A DNA stretch of 59,019 nucleotides from Lachnospiraceae bacterium. Its GTDB lineage: Bacteria; Bacillota; Clostridia; Lachnospirales; Lachnospiraceae. The DNA lies in NCBI GenBank assembly GCA_910575255.1, contig CAJTEM010000031.1:1-59019 (forward strand). The letters are read 5' to 3'. Position 1 is the stretch's first letter. Each line of letters opens with the position of its first letter. Both the position numbers and the translations under genes were made by a program. Below the pieces are notes generated by a model. That model had not been told where the DNA came from and did not search any database. It worked only from the letters and a program-made list of their open reading frames with translations. Shown here one piece after another: positions 44,297 through 52,802 of the stretch.

Positions 44297-45110
44297 TTTA
44301 TCCGGGTTAGGGATATTTAGGGTTAAAGGTTCAGGTTCTTTCAGGTTCTATGTACCGGGAAATAACAGGTTTTCACAAGTTCCACACCCCCGGAAATATT
44401 AGGTTTTGTTAGGTTCTGCCGGCTGCTCTCTGCTCCCTTTTAGGGTGTAAGAAATGTGAGGATACAAGCCCCTTTTATGGTATCGGAAATGTCGGGTTAC
44501 TTTTTTATGACTGCCGGAACTGCCGATTGCGCGCCGCCCTTTTAAGGTCTTGGGAATCTCGGCATACTCTTTTTATGGACTCCGATAACCCCGAATACTC
44601 TTTTAGGGGATGCGGAATCTGCAATATCTTTTTAAGGACTAAGAAAATAAAAGATACTGCTGCAGCTTGCCCCGGTGTCCTGCCGATCTGCTCCGGCACT
44701 CACCCTATATGGTGAATATTAGTATTTTTTAGTAATCTGCTTTTTAGGGTGTCCGATATGTCTTGATGCACATTCTTTTTTAGTGTAACTTTTTGTAACT
44801 TTTCTCCTGCGCGCGTATCGTGTCCACTAATTCAGTTTTGCCCGGAAAATCAAGGCTTTTCCCTTGCTCCTATACCGTGTCATTAAACTTCTTTTTTTGG
44901 TGTGCATTTCTGTGCATTTTTGCACTTTTCCTCTCGCACGTGTATCGTGTAAAGAAACTCTTTTTTTGCTCGAATTTTCTCGAACTTTCCTCCTGCGCAT
45001 TATCGTATTACAAAACTCTTTTTTATTCCACTTTTCGCAACATTCAGCGAATAAAACTCTTTTTTGTGCGCATTTTATGTATTTTCCCCTCTGCTGCCTT
45101 TTGCTGAAAA
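44297..45110. repeat. Array of duplicated 9-10 bp words with A/T-rich constant spacers
   Basis: No gene was found in this 0.8 kb. Instead about fifteen units each contain a word repeated once at a 9- or 10-bp step, for example AGGTTCTTTC then AGGTTCTATG, CTCGAATTTT then CTCGAACTTT, GTAACTTTTT then GTAACTTTT. From 44440 to 44790 units are about 31-33 bp with a constant part like CTTTTTATGG. From 44790 on, a constant part like CTCCTGCGCG-TATCGTGTC appears about every 60 bp. The array lies between the J-domain gene and the RIT-interrupted gene. Confidence 0.7.
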
Positions 45111-45135
45111 ATCAGGGAAAAACCGTTACAAAAAC

Positions 45136-45972
45136 CTATACTCCCCAATCGCTTTTCAGGCGGTTCAGCATCTTCATTTCCTCGCTTGTGTCTTTATCCG
45201 GGTTGCTGTCCGGGTGAAATGCCTTTGATAATGTGCGGTAAAACTTTTTCAGCATGGCCTTGTCAACTTCATTGTAGTTACTGGCAGCAGTACCGCAATA
45301 ACTACCGCCACTATATCCTCCGTAGTTACTACGGAAATTCTCATAATAACTACGGTACTGCTCCCGGCTCCTGCGCTCATATTCTTTTCTTGCCTTAAAA
45401 TCTGCCTTAATCTTTTTCAGGTATTCAGGATTGCGCAATTTGCCGAACACATCATAGCAGCGGCTATAATATTCGCCATCCACGCCGTATTTTTCCCGGA
45501 ACGCATCCACACGCTGATTATGCTCGTTAAGTATGCGCCGATTTTCCTCTTTTCTCTTGTGTTCCTCTGTCTGCTGAAACTCTGCAAGTACCCGGTCAAC
45601 AATAGGCTGCCATTTCCCATAAATCAATTCATAAAGCGCATCTTCTGTAAGCCCCAGTATATCCGCTTTCGCTTTCAGCCCCCCAGTGATAAAATCTCCA
45701 ATCCAACCGCCCCAGTCCACAATATCATAATACCCGACTGTACAAATTACGGTCTGTTTCTTCTTGACTTTCCCATTCTCCCGGTAACTCTCATGTACGC
45801 TTATGCGGTATGATTTCCTGATAGGGCGTTCAAACCGTTCACTGGCATAATGATAGCTGTATTTGGTATATCCTTCCCCATCCCATGTAATCTTTGTTTC
45901 ATCCACTACAAAGCCCTTTGGCTCTCCTGCCGGAACTGTCTTTACTTCCACTTCCTGAATAACACAAAACAT
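45136..45972 (-). CDS. Protein with C-terminal J domain
   Basis: This 278-residue protein has an uncharacterised N-terminal region (about 1-160), a charged coiled middle, a Tyr/Gly/Ser-rich linker (YYENFRSNYGGYSGGSYC), and a short J-domain-like end (MLKKFYRTLSKAFHPDSNP) with the HPD motif intact. J domains recruit DnaK. Phage and plasmid J proteins do so for replication or assembly, but the partner is unknown here. The ERCC4 nuclease gene lies 128 bp upstream on the same strand. Confidence 0.78.
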   Translation of the reverse strand: MFCVIQEVEVKTVPAGEPKGFVVDETKITWDGEGYTKYSYHYASERFERPIRKSYRISVHESYRENGKVKKKQTVICTVGYYDIVDWGGWIGDFITGGLKAKADILGLTEDALYELIYGKWQPIVDRVLAEFQQTEEHKRKEENRRILNEHNQRVDAFREKYGVDGEYYSRCYDVFGKLRNPEYLKKIKADFKARKEYERRSREQYRSYYENFRSNYGGYSGGSYCGTAASNYNEVDKAMLKKFYRTLSKAFHPDSNPDKDTSEEMKMLNRLKSDWGV

Positions 45973-46099
45973 AATATTTCCTTTCCGTAGTTACTGCGCC
46001 ACGTTACACAATAACCACATATCCCCTGCCGATAATTCCGCTGCGCCCCTGCCGCTGAATAGATGCACCCTCTTTTCAAATGCGGCCTACTGCCACTGG

Positions 46100-46630
46100 C
46101 TATTTCAATACCTCCCGGCAGAAATAGGAAAATGTGCTGTATATGAAATATCCGCTGTACTGGCTATCTATGAACTGCACATTGCATCCGAAACGGCTCT
46201 CCCACGTTTTCAGGCTTGACATAAAAGAAAGGGGCGTAAGCTGTGTATTATACTTGTGGGAAATGATAGAGGAATAGCCGCCCATATCCTCAACCATCAA
46301 ATATATTTTCGCTCCGGCGTTCCTGGCTTTCAAAAATTCCGCTTCAAACTGCTGCCGTTTCTGTGCCAAGTTGCCGGATAATTCTTCTAAACTGGCTTTT
46401 CGTTCAATCACAATCGAATCATGGAAATATATATCTCCCTGCCCGGTTGCGGCAGAGGGCAGCAGAAAAGTATAATCCCCAAAATCCAGTTTTTCTTTTC
46501 GGTATGTAATCCCTTGCTTATCGAAATATGACAATATGTGTTCGTTCCGCTTTTCCCTCGTATCAATCAGAACAACCATTTGTTTTGTCAATTTCTTTAT
46601 GCTCTCAATATCAAATTTGTATGACTTCAC
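46100..46630 (-). CDS. ERCC4/XPF-type nuclease domain protein
   Basis: This 176-residue protein has the ERCC4 fold with motif residues VVLIDTREKRN, KLDFGDYTF and IVIERKASLEEL, that is GD...ERK with a following acidic residue. Such small nucleases cut branched or flap DNA and occur in phage and plasmid replication modules. The downstream J-domain gene and the upstream hypothetical gene (1-bp gap) are in line with it. Confidence 0.87.
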   Translation of the reverse strand: MKSYKFDIESIKKLTKQMVVLIDTREKRNEHILSYFDKQGITYRKEKLDFGDYTFLLPSAATGQGDIYFHDSIVIERKASLEELSGNLAQKRQQFEAEFLKARNAGAKIYLMVEDMGGYSSIISHKYNTQLTPLSFMSSLKTWESRFGCNVQFIDSQYSGYFIYSTFSYFCREVLK

Positions 46631-46631
46631 G

Positions 46632-46967
46632 CTATGCGCCCCTTTCTTTCAGTTCCTTATCCAGATTAGCGAAAAACCGCCGCCTGCAAGAATAAAAATC
46701 AGTCCTGCAAAATGGCGGCTTTTCTATCTCCCCCAGTTCCCACCGCACCGCCAGGGTGTCAAAAGACTTGCCCTGTCTGACAGATAGCAGAATCCACGGC
46801 GAAATAGCTTCAAGCCCTCTGCATGCCGCTTTCAGGATTTCAGGGGGATATATCCCGGTTCTGCATCCGCTTTGTAATTCTTCAAGCCGCTGCCGCTCAA
46901 TGCCGTACTCCGCATAACTCCGGCGTTGCATTGTGTTTGTACCATTCCTGCGCTTTCTTCTTGACAT
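46632..46967 (-). CDS. Hypothetical protein, phage-regulator-like
   Basis: This 111-residue protein has a basic N-terminus (MSRRKRRNGTNTMQRRSYAE) and a helix-rich rest (PEILKAACRGLEAISPWILL, then SFDTLAVRWELGEIEKPPFC). The layout vaguely resembles phage late-gene regulators of sigma-region-4 type, but no assignment is made. ATG 46967 has GGAGGG upstream; the longer frame to 47186 lacks one. Confidence 0.6.
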   Translation of the reverse strand: MSRRKRRNGTNTMQRRSYAEYGIERQRLEELQSGCRTGIYPPEILKAACRGLEAISPWILLSVRQGKSFDTLAVRWELGEIEKPPFCRTDFYSCRRRFFANLDKELKERGA

Positions 46968-47134
46968 TTCAAGCCCTCCAATCTTATGATTGTTATAGGC
47001 GTTCGGGGCTTGTCTGCATGGGCAGGCTCTTTTTTTTGGTGGCATTTTGCGGCATTCTCCGGCTGTAAGACTGCTGCCGGATAAAAGCAATATGGCAGCA
47101 GGGTTATCATTAATTTGAGGTGGAAATGCAGCTC

Positions 47135-47455
47135 TCATGGTGAGTCCTTTATTTTGTCCGCATACTCTTCCATAAGGCTGTAACATTCTTTCAGGCTTTC
47201 CTCATAGGTCTGCCGGATGCAGGCAATAATTTTATCAGCAAATTTTCCGTCAGGAATAGGAAACGCAACATCCCTTATTATCGCTTTAACTCCATTACCA
47301 GAATAATTCCGTTCATTGGGTATAATGTACTGGATTCTGATATTATCAATACACTCCACATCCTCCCTGCTGATTGCGTCCAGACTTTCCTCAATCCTTT
47401 TAATATTACCTGCAAGTTCTTCCATCTGCTGTACTATCTGCAATTTCTCTTTCAT
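47135..47455 (-). CDS. Hypothetical coiled-coil protein
   Basis: This 106-residue acidic protein begins MKEKLQIVQQMEELAGNIKRIEESLDAI, a likely coiled coil, then a beta-rich middle. ATG 47455 overlaps the stop of the next upstream gene by four bases. Unknown function; it belongs to the replication run of the element. Confidence 0.65.
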   Translation of the reverse strand: MKEKLQIVQQMEELAGNIKRIEESLDAISREDVECIDNIRIQYIIPNERNYSGNGVKAIIRDVAFPIPDGKFADKIIACIRQTYEESLKECYSLMEEYADKIKDSP

Positions 47456-48000
47456 TGCGTCCGCTCCTTTGCTTTCCCATAAATGGGAATAATTGATTTC
47501 ATTCGGTCCCTGGTGGATACATCCCACCGTAACGGCCAATCCGGCAAGTCAAAATACTCAATGTATGTATCATTCGACATTACAAGCACCATATCCGTAT
47601 TATACGGATAGTAGAAGCTGTATTTCTTATCACAAATGACGTAAATCAAATTTCGCTCATTGCACCATTCTTCAAGCTTCGCCCTATCAAAACTGTATGG
47701 CTGATTCACATACACTATCTGGCTTGTCCTGACTTTCTTAAACAGTAGTCCGTGGTCATGCTCCGGCACGTTCTCCGGCTCCTTCCACCCATGCGGATAA
47801 TAACAGCTATTCGCCACATTGTTATAACTATGCCTGCCATAAAGCAACCGCTCATAACTTCCGACACTTTCAGCCCTTGCCATCCGGTCAAAACCGAAAT
47901 ACGTTACAAAATCATCAAATAATTTAGTCCGCTCTTCCCATTCCGTTCTATTCCATTTCCTCATCCAATCCCAAGGAAAATACAGTTTCTCCCACTTCAT
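47452..48000 (-). CDS. Hypothetical protein coupled to the helicase-primase
   Basis: This 182-residue aromatic-rich protein (MKWEKLYFPWDWMRKWNRTEW, then many Tyr and Trp) has no recognised domain. Its ATG overlaps the DUF3987 stop by four bases and its stop overlaps the next ATG, so its production is tied to the helicase-primase. Confidence 0.65.
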   Translation of the reverse strand: MKWEKLYFPWDWMRKWNRTEWEERTKLFDDFVTYFGFDRMARAESVGSYERLLYGRHSYNNVANSCYYPHGWKEPENVPEHDHGLLFKKVRTSQIVYVNQPYSFDRAKLEEWCNERNLIYVICDKKYSFYYPYNTDMVLVMSNDTYIEYFDLPDWPLRWDVSTRDRMKSIIPIYGKAKERTQ

Positions 48001-49640
48001 TTCTGCTCCTTCTGCTTGATATATTCTGGATTGACATAGATGATTTCTGATGGTCTGCCGCCCTTTTGGGGATTTTGGGGATTTTGTCCCCCTAATCGTT
48101 CTTTGTTTACTCGAATATATCCATGCTCTATCAGACATTTAATGCCGGGCAACATGCCTTCCCTTATTTCCATGCCAGTCCTGCCTTTACACAATTTCTG
48201 TAAATCTCTCAATTTAATCTCCGCCAATCCCGTAGAATCAATACGTTTCATCAGGTATTTAGCATCCCTTACCTCCGGCGAATCCATAAGTCCCATAATG
48301 TTATAGGCTGCTTCTGCGTGTGCCTTAAAGTATCGCCCCATCTCTATGGCATTTTTCATTGTTTCACCGCTTATCTTGTGTTCCCCGGATTCCTCAATGT
48401 ATTCCAGACAGTGTAAAGAAAGTGCTATCCGCATAGTAGTACCGTGCAATTTTCCAAGCCATGCCTTAAACTCTGGTGAAGCATCCCCCATCTCTTTTTC
48501 AATCTCATAAAAGAAAGATTCTGCAAGCCTGTCCGCTTCTTCGTCCAGTTCTATTATCTTTGGCTTGTCTGGAACGGGTATTGCAAAAAGCCGCTTCATA
48601 ACGCCGATGTACTCCATTCTTTCCGTATCAGGAATTTTCATTACTCTATATCTCCTTTTCCCAATTGTTGACGGCGGTATGCTGTATAAAAATCTCGCAT
48701 TCAATCCACGCCCAACAAATTCGCTGTTCTCCATAACTTCCTTGATTATGATAGGCTGCACATAAAGCAGCATTGTTATCAGGGGACTGTTAAGCGTCTG
48801 CCCTTTCCTGCCAAGCCTGTCCTGTGAAAACCTGTCCCCGGAATATGCTTTCAAAACAATATCTATAACTGTCTTATCGCTGTATCTCCCGGCAAGGATA
48901 TTGAATATGCCGCCCTCTGTTGACATTATCCCTATACGCTCTTTGTTCTGCTCCAACAGCTTTCCAAGCACTTCCATAGTCACATCATCCACGGCAAGCC
49001 TGACCGGGGCAACCTCTTCCAGTTGGTTCAGTTCATTTTGGAATGTGTCTAAATCTCCCATGTCAAGGTACTTTTCATCACCCTTTTTCTTTCCGCTTTT
49101 TGATAAGCTGTTTATAGTGTTCCTTATCCTGTTTTCAAGGACTTCTTTCTTTGCCTTATATGTTGCAATCTCCGGGGCAAGCCTTTCATTTTCCTCTGCT
49201 TCATACTCGTATACTGGCTGCATAAGTACATTCATGGTAGGGCTTTTTCTCTCTGATGGTTCCGCTATGACAGCCATATAGAGGTTTGCCGTTTCCTCCC
49301 AATCTTCTGTTGGGCGCACATTATATTTTTTCTGTATCCCTAATGCTGATATCGCCATAACTGCAGGAGCAACCATTCCAGTGTTTACTTGCAGACTTTC
49401 ACATAAAGATTTTGAAAATATTCTTGCTTTGCAGGGTAAAAGGTCAAGATTAAACAATGGTAGCTTATTTGCGGCACACTCTCCAAAATCCCCAAAATCG
49501 GCAAAATCAGAAGAATACGAAATCCCGTCACCACTGACTGCCCCAATAAAGCCTTGTCTTTCTCTATTCAATTCAGCATCTGCAATAAGCCCAATAGCTC
49601 TCTGTCGTTCTTCTGGTGTAAGTCCTGCATTATTCTCCAT
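47997..49640 (-). CDS. DUF3987/YfjI-like helicase-primase
   Basis: This 547-residue protein is of the DUF3987 family of plasmid and phage replication ATPases. A Walker-A-like stretch is AEPSERKSPTMNV (about 135-148), and an acidic Walker-B-like part is VRLAVDDVTMEVLG, followed by STEGGIFNILAGRY. The C-terminal region is a winged helix (LRDLQKLCKG) and a tail GGQNPQNPQKGG. DNA coding for that tail and for SDFADFGDFGEC near the N-terminus consists of GGGGATTTT repeats. It is probably the replication protein of the 18.4-kb element. Confidence 0.87.
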   Translation of the reverse strand: MENNAGLTPEERQRAIGLIADAELNRERQGFIGAVSGDGISYSSDFADFGDFGECAANKLPLFNLDLLPCKARIFSKSLCESLQVNTGMVAPAVMAISALGIQKKYNVRPTEDWEETANLYMAVIAEPSERKSPTMNVLMQPVYEYEAEENERLAPEIATYKAKKEVLENRIRNTINSLSKSGKKKGDEKYLDMGDLDTFQNELNQLEEVAPVRLAVDDVTMEVLGKLLEQNKERIGIMSTEGGIFNILAGRYSDKTVIDIVLKAYSGDRFSQDRLGRKGQTLNSPLITMLLYVQPIIIKEVMENSEFVGRGLNARFLYSIPPSTIGKRRYRVMKIPDTERMEYIGVMKRLFAIPVPDKPKIIELDEEADRLAESFFYEIEKEMGDASPEFKAWLGKLHGTTMRIALSLHCLEYIEESGEHKISGETMKNAIEMGRYFKAHAEAAYNIMGLMDSPEVRDAKYLMKRIDSTGLAEIKLRDLQKLCKGRTGMEIREGMLPGIKCLIEHGYIRVNKERLGGQNPQNPQKGGRPSEIIYVNPEYIKQKEQK

Positions 49641-49930
49641 TTCCGTTTTTCATCACCTCCCATCTGCTTTTTCTGCCATTGCTTTTCGCATTCTTCTCTG
49701 TACCATGCCGCCACTTCTTTCATTTCTTCATCATGCTTTTTCTCGTACTCCGATACGGCTTTATTGTAATATTCCCTTGCCCTGCTGCACCCTGCATCAT
49801 TCAGGGCTTTTATAGCTTCATCTGCAAAACCGGGGAAAGATATTTCGTAACCGTACACTTTCATGAAAAAAGCCTTATCCAGTATCATTTTTGGATGGAT
49901 GCCTTGCAGCAGTTCCTCACGGCTCGCCAT
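49568..49930 (-). CDS. Hypothetical charged protein between excisionase and primase
   Basis: This 120-residue protein is rich in Lys/Glu helices (EYEKKHDEEMKEVAAWYREE). Its 3' end overlaps the primase start by 73 bp in another frame. The start is at ATG 49930, with GGGGCGT upstream, almost touching the excisionase stop. Function unknown. Confidence 0.6.
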   Translation of the reverse strand: MASREELLQGIHPKMILDKAFFMKVYGYEISFPGFADEAIKALNDAGCSRAREYYNKAVSEYEKKHDEEMKEVAAWYREECEKQWQKKQMGGDEKRKWRIMQDLHQKNDRELLGLLQMLN

Positions 49931-49931
49931 A

Positions 49932-50126
49932 TTACGCCCCATATACCGTTTCGATATAATCAAAGAAAACCGACTTCTTGATACGGTAACTCTTTCCAAT
50001 TTTACGCACCGCCCCGGCTTCATCAGCCAACCGCCGCACTGTACTGCTCCCTAAATTGGATTCTGCACAAGCCTGCTGCAATGTAATAAGTTCCCCATTC
50101 TGATTTCTGTTTTTTGCAAGATTCAT
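49932..50126 (-). CDS. Excisionase-like helix-turn-helix protein
   Basis: This 64-residue winged-helix DNA-binding protein (LITLQQACAESNLGSSTVRRL, then VRKIGKSYRIKKSVFFDYIE) matches small excisionase/MerR-like proteins. It would bend attachment DNA to drive excision with the integrase at the other end of the element, which becomes adjacent in the circular form. ATG 50126 has AAAGGAGA upstream. Confidence 0.85.
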   Translation of the reverse strand: MNLAKNRNQNGELITLQQACAESNLGSSTVRRLADEAGAVRKIGKSYRIKKSVFFDYIETVYGA

Positions 50127-50278
50127 TATGTTTATCTCCTTTCGTTTTTGTTTTGTAAAATATGTTGTTTTTCGTCTTGATATAAGTATATCCAAGTGCT
50201 ATAATATATTAAATCAACATATAACATGGGTTTTAGATAAATTATATGTCTAAACAGTATTTTATATAGGAGTTTAAC

Positions 50279-50950
50279 ATGAATAGAATAAATTCAACTG
50301 AAAAAGAACTCAATGAAAAGATATTTGACACACTTGATAACTGGATGCGTGAAAACAAAATAAAAAATGATGCAGACATTCTAAAAAGAATAAGTGAAAA
50401 GTTTCCAGATTGTGGCATTGAACAGGGGCGCTTCTCTCTTTTGCGAAATTGCAAAGCACGCATCAAATTAGATGAAGCAATAATGATAGCTGAATGTTTA
50501 GGAATTTCCATTGACAGGTTACTGCAAAGAGATATTGAACCTCAAGATAATGATGATGACGATAACACCGCAGCGGATGTGTTAAAGCCAATTTTTGATT
50601 TGCATAAAATTATAGATTTTTCTTTCACAAAGCATAGGATACGGGAAGATGATGGAGAAATCAAAGATTTTACAGGAATTTATTTTGATAATTATATTGT
50701 GGTTAAAAAGTTTCGAACATTTGTAGAATATTTTATAAATGACACACTGGAAAATTGGCAAAAAATTATTGATTCCATTTCTTCTTTGCCAAGGAGTGAA
50801 CAGAAAAAAATATTGCAAGATTGGGAACGTTCCAAACTCGAAACTGCGCAAGATATATTTTTGGACTATCCTATGTATGAATATGATTTTGATACAGAAA
50901 AATATAAAAAGTCACTTCCTGAAAGCAGAAAAACACCCGATACCAATTAA
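50279..50950 (+). CDS. Putative repressor with HTH, divergent from excisionase
   Basis: This 223-residue AT-rich gene encodes an N-terminal helix-turn-helix (about 25-80: NDADILKRISEKFPDCGIEQGRFSLLRN) and a C-terminal effector region of unknown kind. Its divergent place against the excisionase gene suits a switch controlling excision and replication. A TATAGGAG site precedes the ATG. A terminator follows at 50969. Confidence 0.72.
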   Translation: MNRINSTEKELNEKIFDTLDNWMRENKIKNDADILKRISEKFPDCGIEQGRFSLLRNCKARIKLDEAIMIAECLGISIDRLLQRDIEPQDNDDDDNTAADVLKPIFDLHKIIDFSFTKHRIREDDGEIKDFTGIYFDNYIVVKKFRTFVEYFINDTLENWQKIIDSISSLPRSEQKKILQDWERSKLETAQDIFLDYPMYEYDFDTEKYKKSLPESRKTPDTN

Positions 50951-50968
50951 GGCATTGAGCGTCACCAC

Positions 50969-51003
50969 AAAGCCCCTCATGGCAGCAGTCATAAAGGGGC
51001 TTT
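50969..51003 (+). terminator. Terminator after the repressor gene
   Basis: AAAGCCCCT (50969-50977) pairs with AGGGGCTTT (50995-51003); the loop is about 17 nt. Confidence 0.7.
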
Positions 51004-51090
51004 AAATATATAAAAATGGGGTATTTATTGGGGTAAAATATCTTTCAGAGTAGCCATAAACCGCATAAATAAAGGCTTTTTAGGCAATCC

Positions 51091-51111
51091 GTCATTATAC
51101 CAATAATATAA
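51091..51111. repeat. attR: right 21-bp direct repeat
   Basis: Identical to 32724-32744. It stands between the repressor terminator and the Rpn gene. Just inside both ends lie related GGGGTATT-N2-TGGGGTAA words (about 32894 and 51018), possible integrase arm sites. Confidence 0.85.
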
Positions 51112-51159
51112 TTTGTGGTTAATCACTCTCTGACAAAATCTGTCATATTAAAAGTCAAA

Positions 51160-51196
51160 AAATCCAAAACCACATTTTATAGGCGGTTTCGGATTT
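51160..51196 (-). terminator. Hairpin terminator after the Rpn gene
   Basis: On the minus strand AAATCCGAAACC pairs with GGTTTTGGATTT, flanked by A and T runs, about 25 bp beyond the stop of the gene ending at 51222. Confidence 0.7.
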
Positions 51197-51221
51197 TTAT
51201 AATCAAATGCTCACAATTCTG

Positions 51222-52103
51222 TTAAACCTTGACAAATCCAAGCCACTGTTCCACGGTCTCTACAGTGACCTGACATGCCTTTGCAATATCCTGTAGAGAA
51301 ATCCCCATTTCATGCAGTCTTTGAGCTGTTCCTATTTTGGCTTTTTCGAATGCTTCCTTTTCCCTGCTTTCCACATAAGTCTTTAAAATATATTCCTCAT
51401 TAAACAATGTCATCATAATATCCACAACCTCCTTTTCACGCCCTGACAAATACTCGCTCAGTACATTCTGATCCTTGCAGATACGAATCGTTTCCAGAAC
51501 CGCTTCTCTGGTCCTTCCATGCAGTTTCACCTGTTCATTATATATCTTTGTAAAGGCTACATACTGATTTATGATATCTCCCTCTTTCCCATCATAGATC
51601 ATTTTGACTTTTACATCAAGCACACTGTCATCCCCGCCAAAAAACTCCTTCGACAGATACAGATACTCCGGCCTCGTCTTTCTGTTTCCTGTGTAAATGA
51701 CATACATTTCCGGTTTTGGAAGCTCCAGTTTTTTACTCCCATACACATTTTGTTTTGTGCTCTCAAAATACTCCTGATAAGTCTGGGCAAGATATAACAG
51801 ACAGCGTACCACGATATTGATGCTCCAGCTCGATTGCTGCTCTACCAGAATGACGATCTTTTCCCCGATCTGAAAACCCACATCATTATAATACTGGTCC
51901 AGCAGTACATTTGTGATCGTCACATTTTTGATGCTGTCCTCCGTTGCCTCATGGTCTTCCGGATGCAGCGCCTGATATAACTGCAGAAGATATTTCGGCT
52001 CCCGGAAGAGTGAAGTGAACACGCTGTCCTTTGCGGTATATTTTGCCACCTGTTCCGACCTCTTTTCAGCATCAGATGATATAGTTTTTACTTCCTGATC
52101 CAT
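51222..52103 (-). CDS. Rpn family PD-(D/E)XK nuclease/putative transposase
   Basis: This 293-residue protein begins with the Rpn signature DSVFTSLFREPKYLLQLYQALHP and shows the nuclease core ITNVLLDQYYNDVGFQIGEKIVILVEQQSSW, with Asp and a (E)xQ variant of ExK. Rpn proteins promote RecA-independent recombination or act as defence-like nucleases. The C-terminus ends in a HTH-like piece (GISLQDIAKACQVTVETVEQWL). It stands alone between the two mobile regions with its own promoter. Confidence 0.88.
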   Translation of the reverse strand: MDQEVKTISSDAEKRSEQVAKYTAKDSVFTSLFREPKYLLQLYQALHPEDHEATEDSIKNVTITNVLLDQYYNDVGFQIGEKIVILVEQQSSWSINIVVRCLLYLAQTYQEYFESTKQNVYGSKKLELPKPEMYVIYTGNRKTRPEYLYLSKEFFGGDDSVLDVKVKMIYDGKEGDIINQYVAFTKIYNEQVKLHGRTREAVLETIRICKDQNVLSEYLSGREKEVVDIMMTLFNEEYILKTYVESREKEAFEKAKIGTAQRLHEMGISLQDIAKACQVTVETVEQWLGFVKV

Positions 52104-52177
52104 TCTATGCAGACATCTCTATCCTATTGTTTCCATTTTTGTCTATCCTATTTGCAACGCAGTCTTTCTTATTTCCT

Positions 52178-52206
52178 ATCTTACCATAAATTTGTTCAAT
52201 ATTCAA
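52178..52206 (-). promoter_or_regulatory. Predicted promoter of the Rpn gene
   Basis: On the minus strand TTGAAT (52201-52206) and TAAGAT (52178-52183) are 17 bp apart, about 75 bp upstream of the ATG. Confidence 0.6.
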
Positions 52207-52320
52207 TGCTATGCAAGGCGTGAAACCCCTTGATTTTACGGTATTTCAATATATAATGCTCTGTTGGAATCCATAGGATTTCAGGAGTATTTGTAACAAA
52301 TTCGCAACACTAAAAAGCGC

Positions 52321-52665
52321 TTATTTTGTCAATTCACCCAGCCGAGAAAGGGCAATAATAAACCATTCCCGATCCGGGGCAGAACAAGCCCAGTGTGTGA
52401 AATACCGCCATTGTGAAAAGACGGCGTTCCCCAATATCTGAACATCCCATACCCGGTTGATATTCCTTTCCAGTGCGGCAGCACATGAAAACGCATCCGA
52501 ACCATAAGCAGCTTTGAAGGATTCCCCGCAATCCATTCCAAAGCCCAATGAAATACAACCGCTGGCAAACCCTTCTTCCAGTTCGCCGTCTGGCGTTTCC
52601 CGGTCTTGGTATTTTTCCAGCCAATGGATTGCAAAATCATGTATTTTTTCCTTATCCACGCTCAC
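52321..52665 (-). CDS. Hypothetical protein at the end of the capsid cluster
   Basis: This 114-residue protein has no recognised family; it reads as compact and soluble with many Trp and Cys (GFGMDCGESFKAAYGSDAF). The start is GTG 52665 with AAGGGGG upstream. A terminator at 52776-52798 separates it from the head-closure gene, so it has its own promoter or none. Confidence 0.55.
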   Translation of the reverse strand: MSVDKEKIHDFAIHWLEKYQDRETPDGELEEGFASGCISLGFGMDCGESFKAAYGSDAFSCAAALERNINRVWDVQILGNAVFSQWRYFTHWACSAPDREWFIIALSRLGELTK

Positions 52666-52775
52666 GCACCCCCTTCCATTGTCCCCATTCTATCACGTTT
52701 TTTTGTGCGCCACAACTCATATAAGCCCCATATAGCCATTGAAACACATTTCTTGATAGAGGGATAGGCCAAAGA

Positions 52776-52798
52776 GAAAAGCCGCCTAAAACGGCGGC
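52776..52798 (-). terminator. Terminator after the head-closure gene
   Basis: On the minus strand GCCGCC and GGCGGC form a stem with loop GTTTTA, followed by TTTTC. It is just past the stop at 52803. Confidence 0.85.
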
Positions 52799-52802
52799 AT
52801 AT

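Larger units (their letters stand above)
32724..51111. mobile_element. 18.4-kb integrated element with 21-bp att repeats
   Basis: Perfect 21-bp direct repeats flank a block with an integrase at the left end, and an excisionase and divergent repressor at the right end. It also carries a DUF3987 helicase-primase, ERCC4 nuclease, J-domain protein, HIRAN protein, RHH protein and HicAB. Nearly all genes run leftward. No relaxase, conjugation, terminase or capsid gene was seen. It may therefore be a mobilisable island, a plasmid-like integrative element or a phage satellite. A RIT element is nested inside at 39788-43291. Confidence 0.8.

Noticed and set aside
44440-45100. CRISPR array
   Set aside because: The constant parts are degenerate and AT-rich, the variable parts are internally duplicated rather than unique spacers, and no cas gene is in the window.
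32724-51111. Complete conjugative element
   Set aside because: No relaxase, coupling protein, VirB4-like ATPase or other transfer gene could be recognised.
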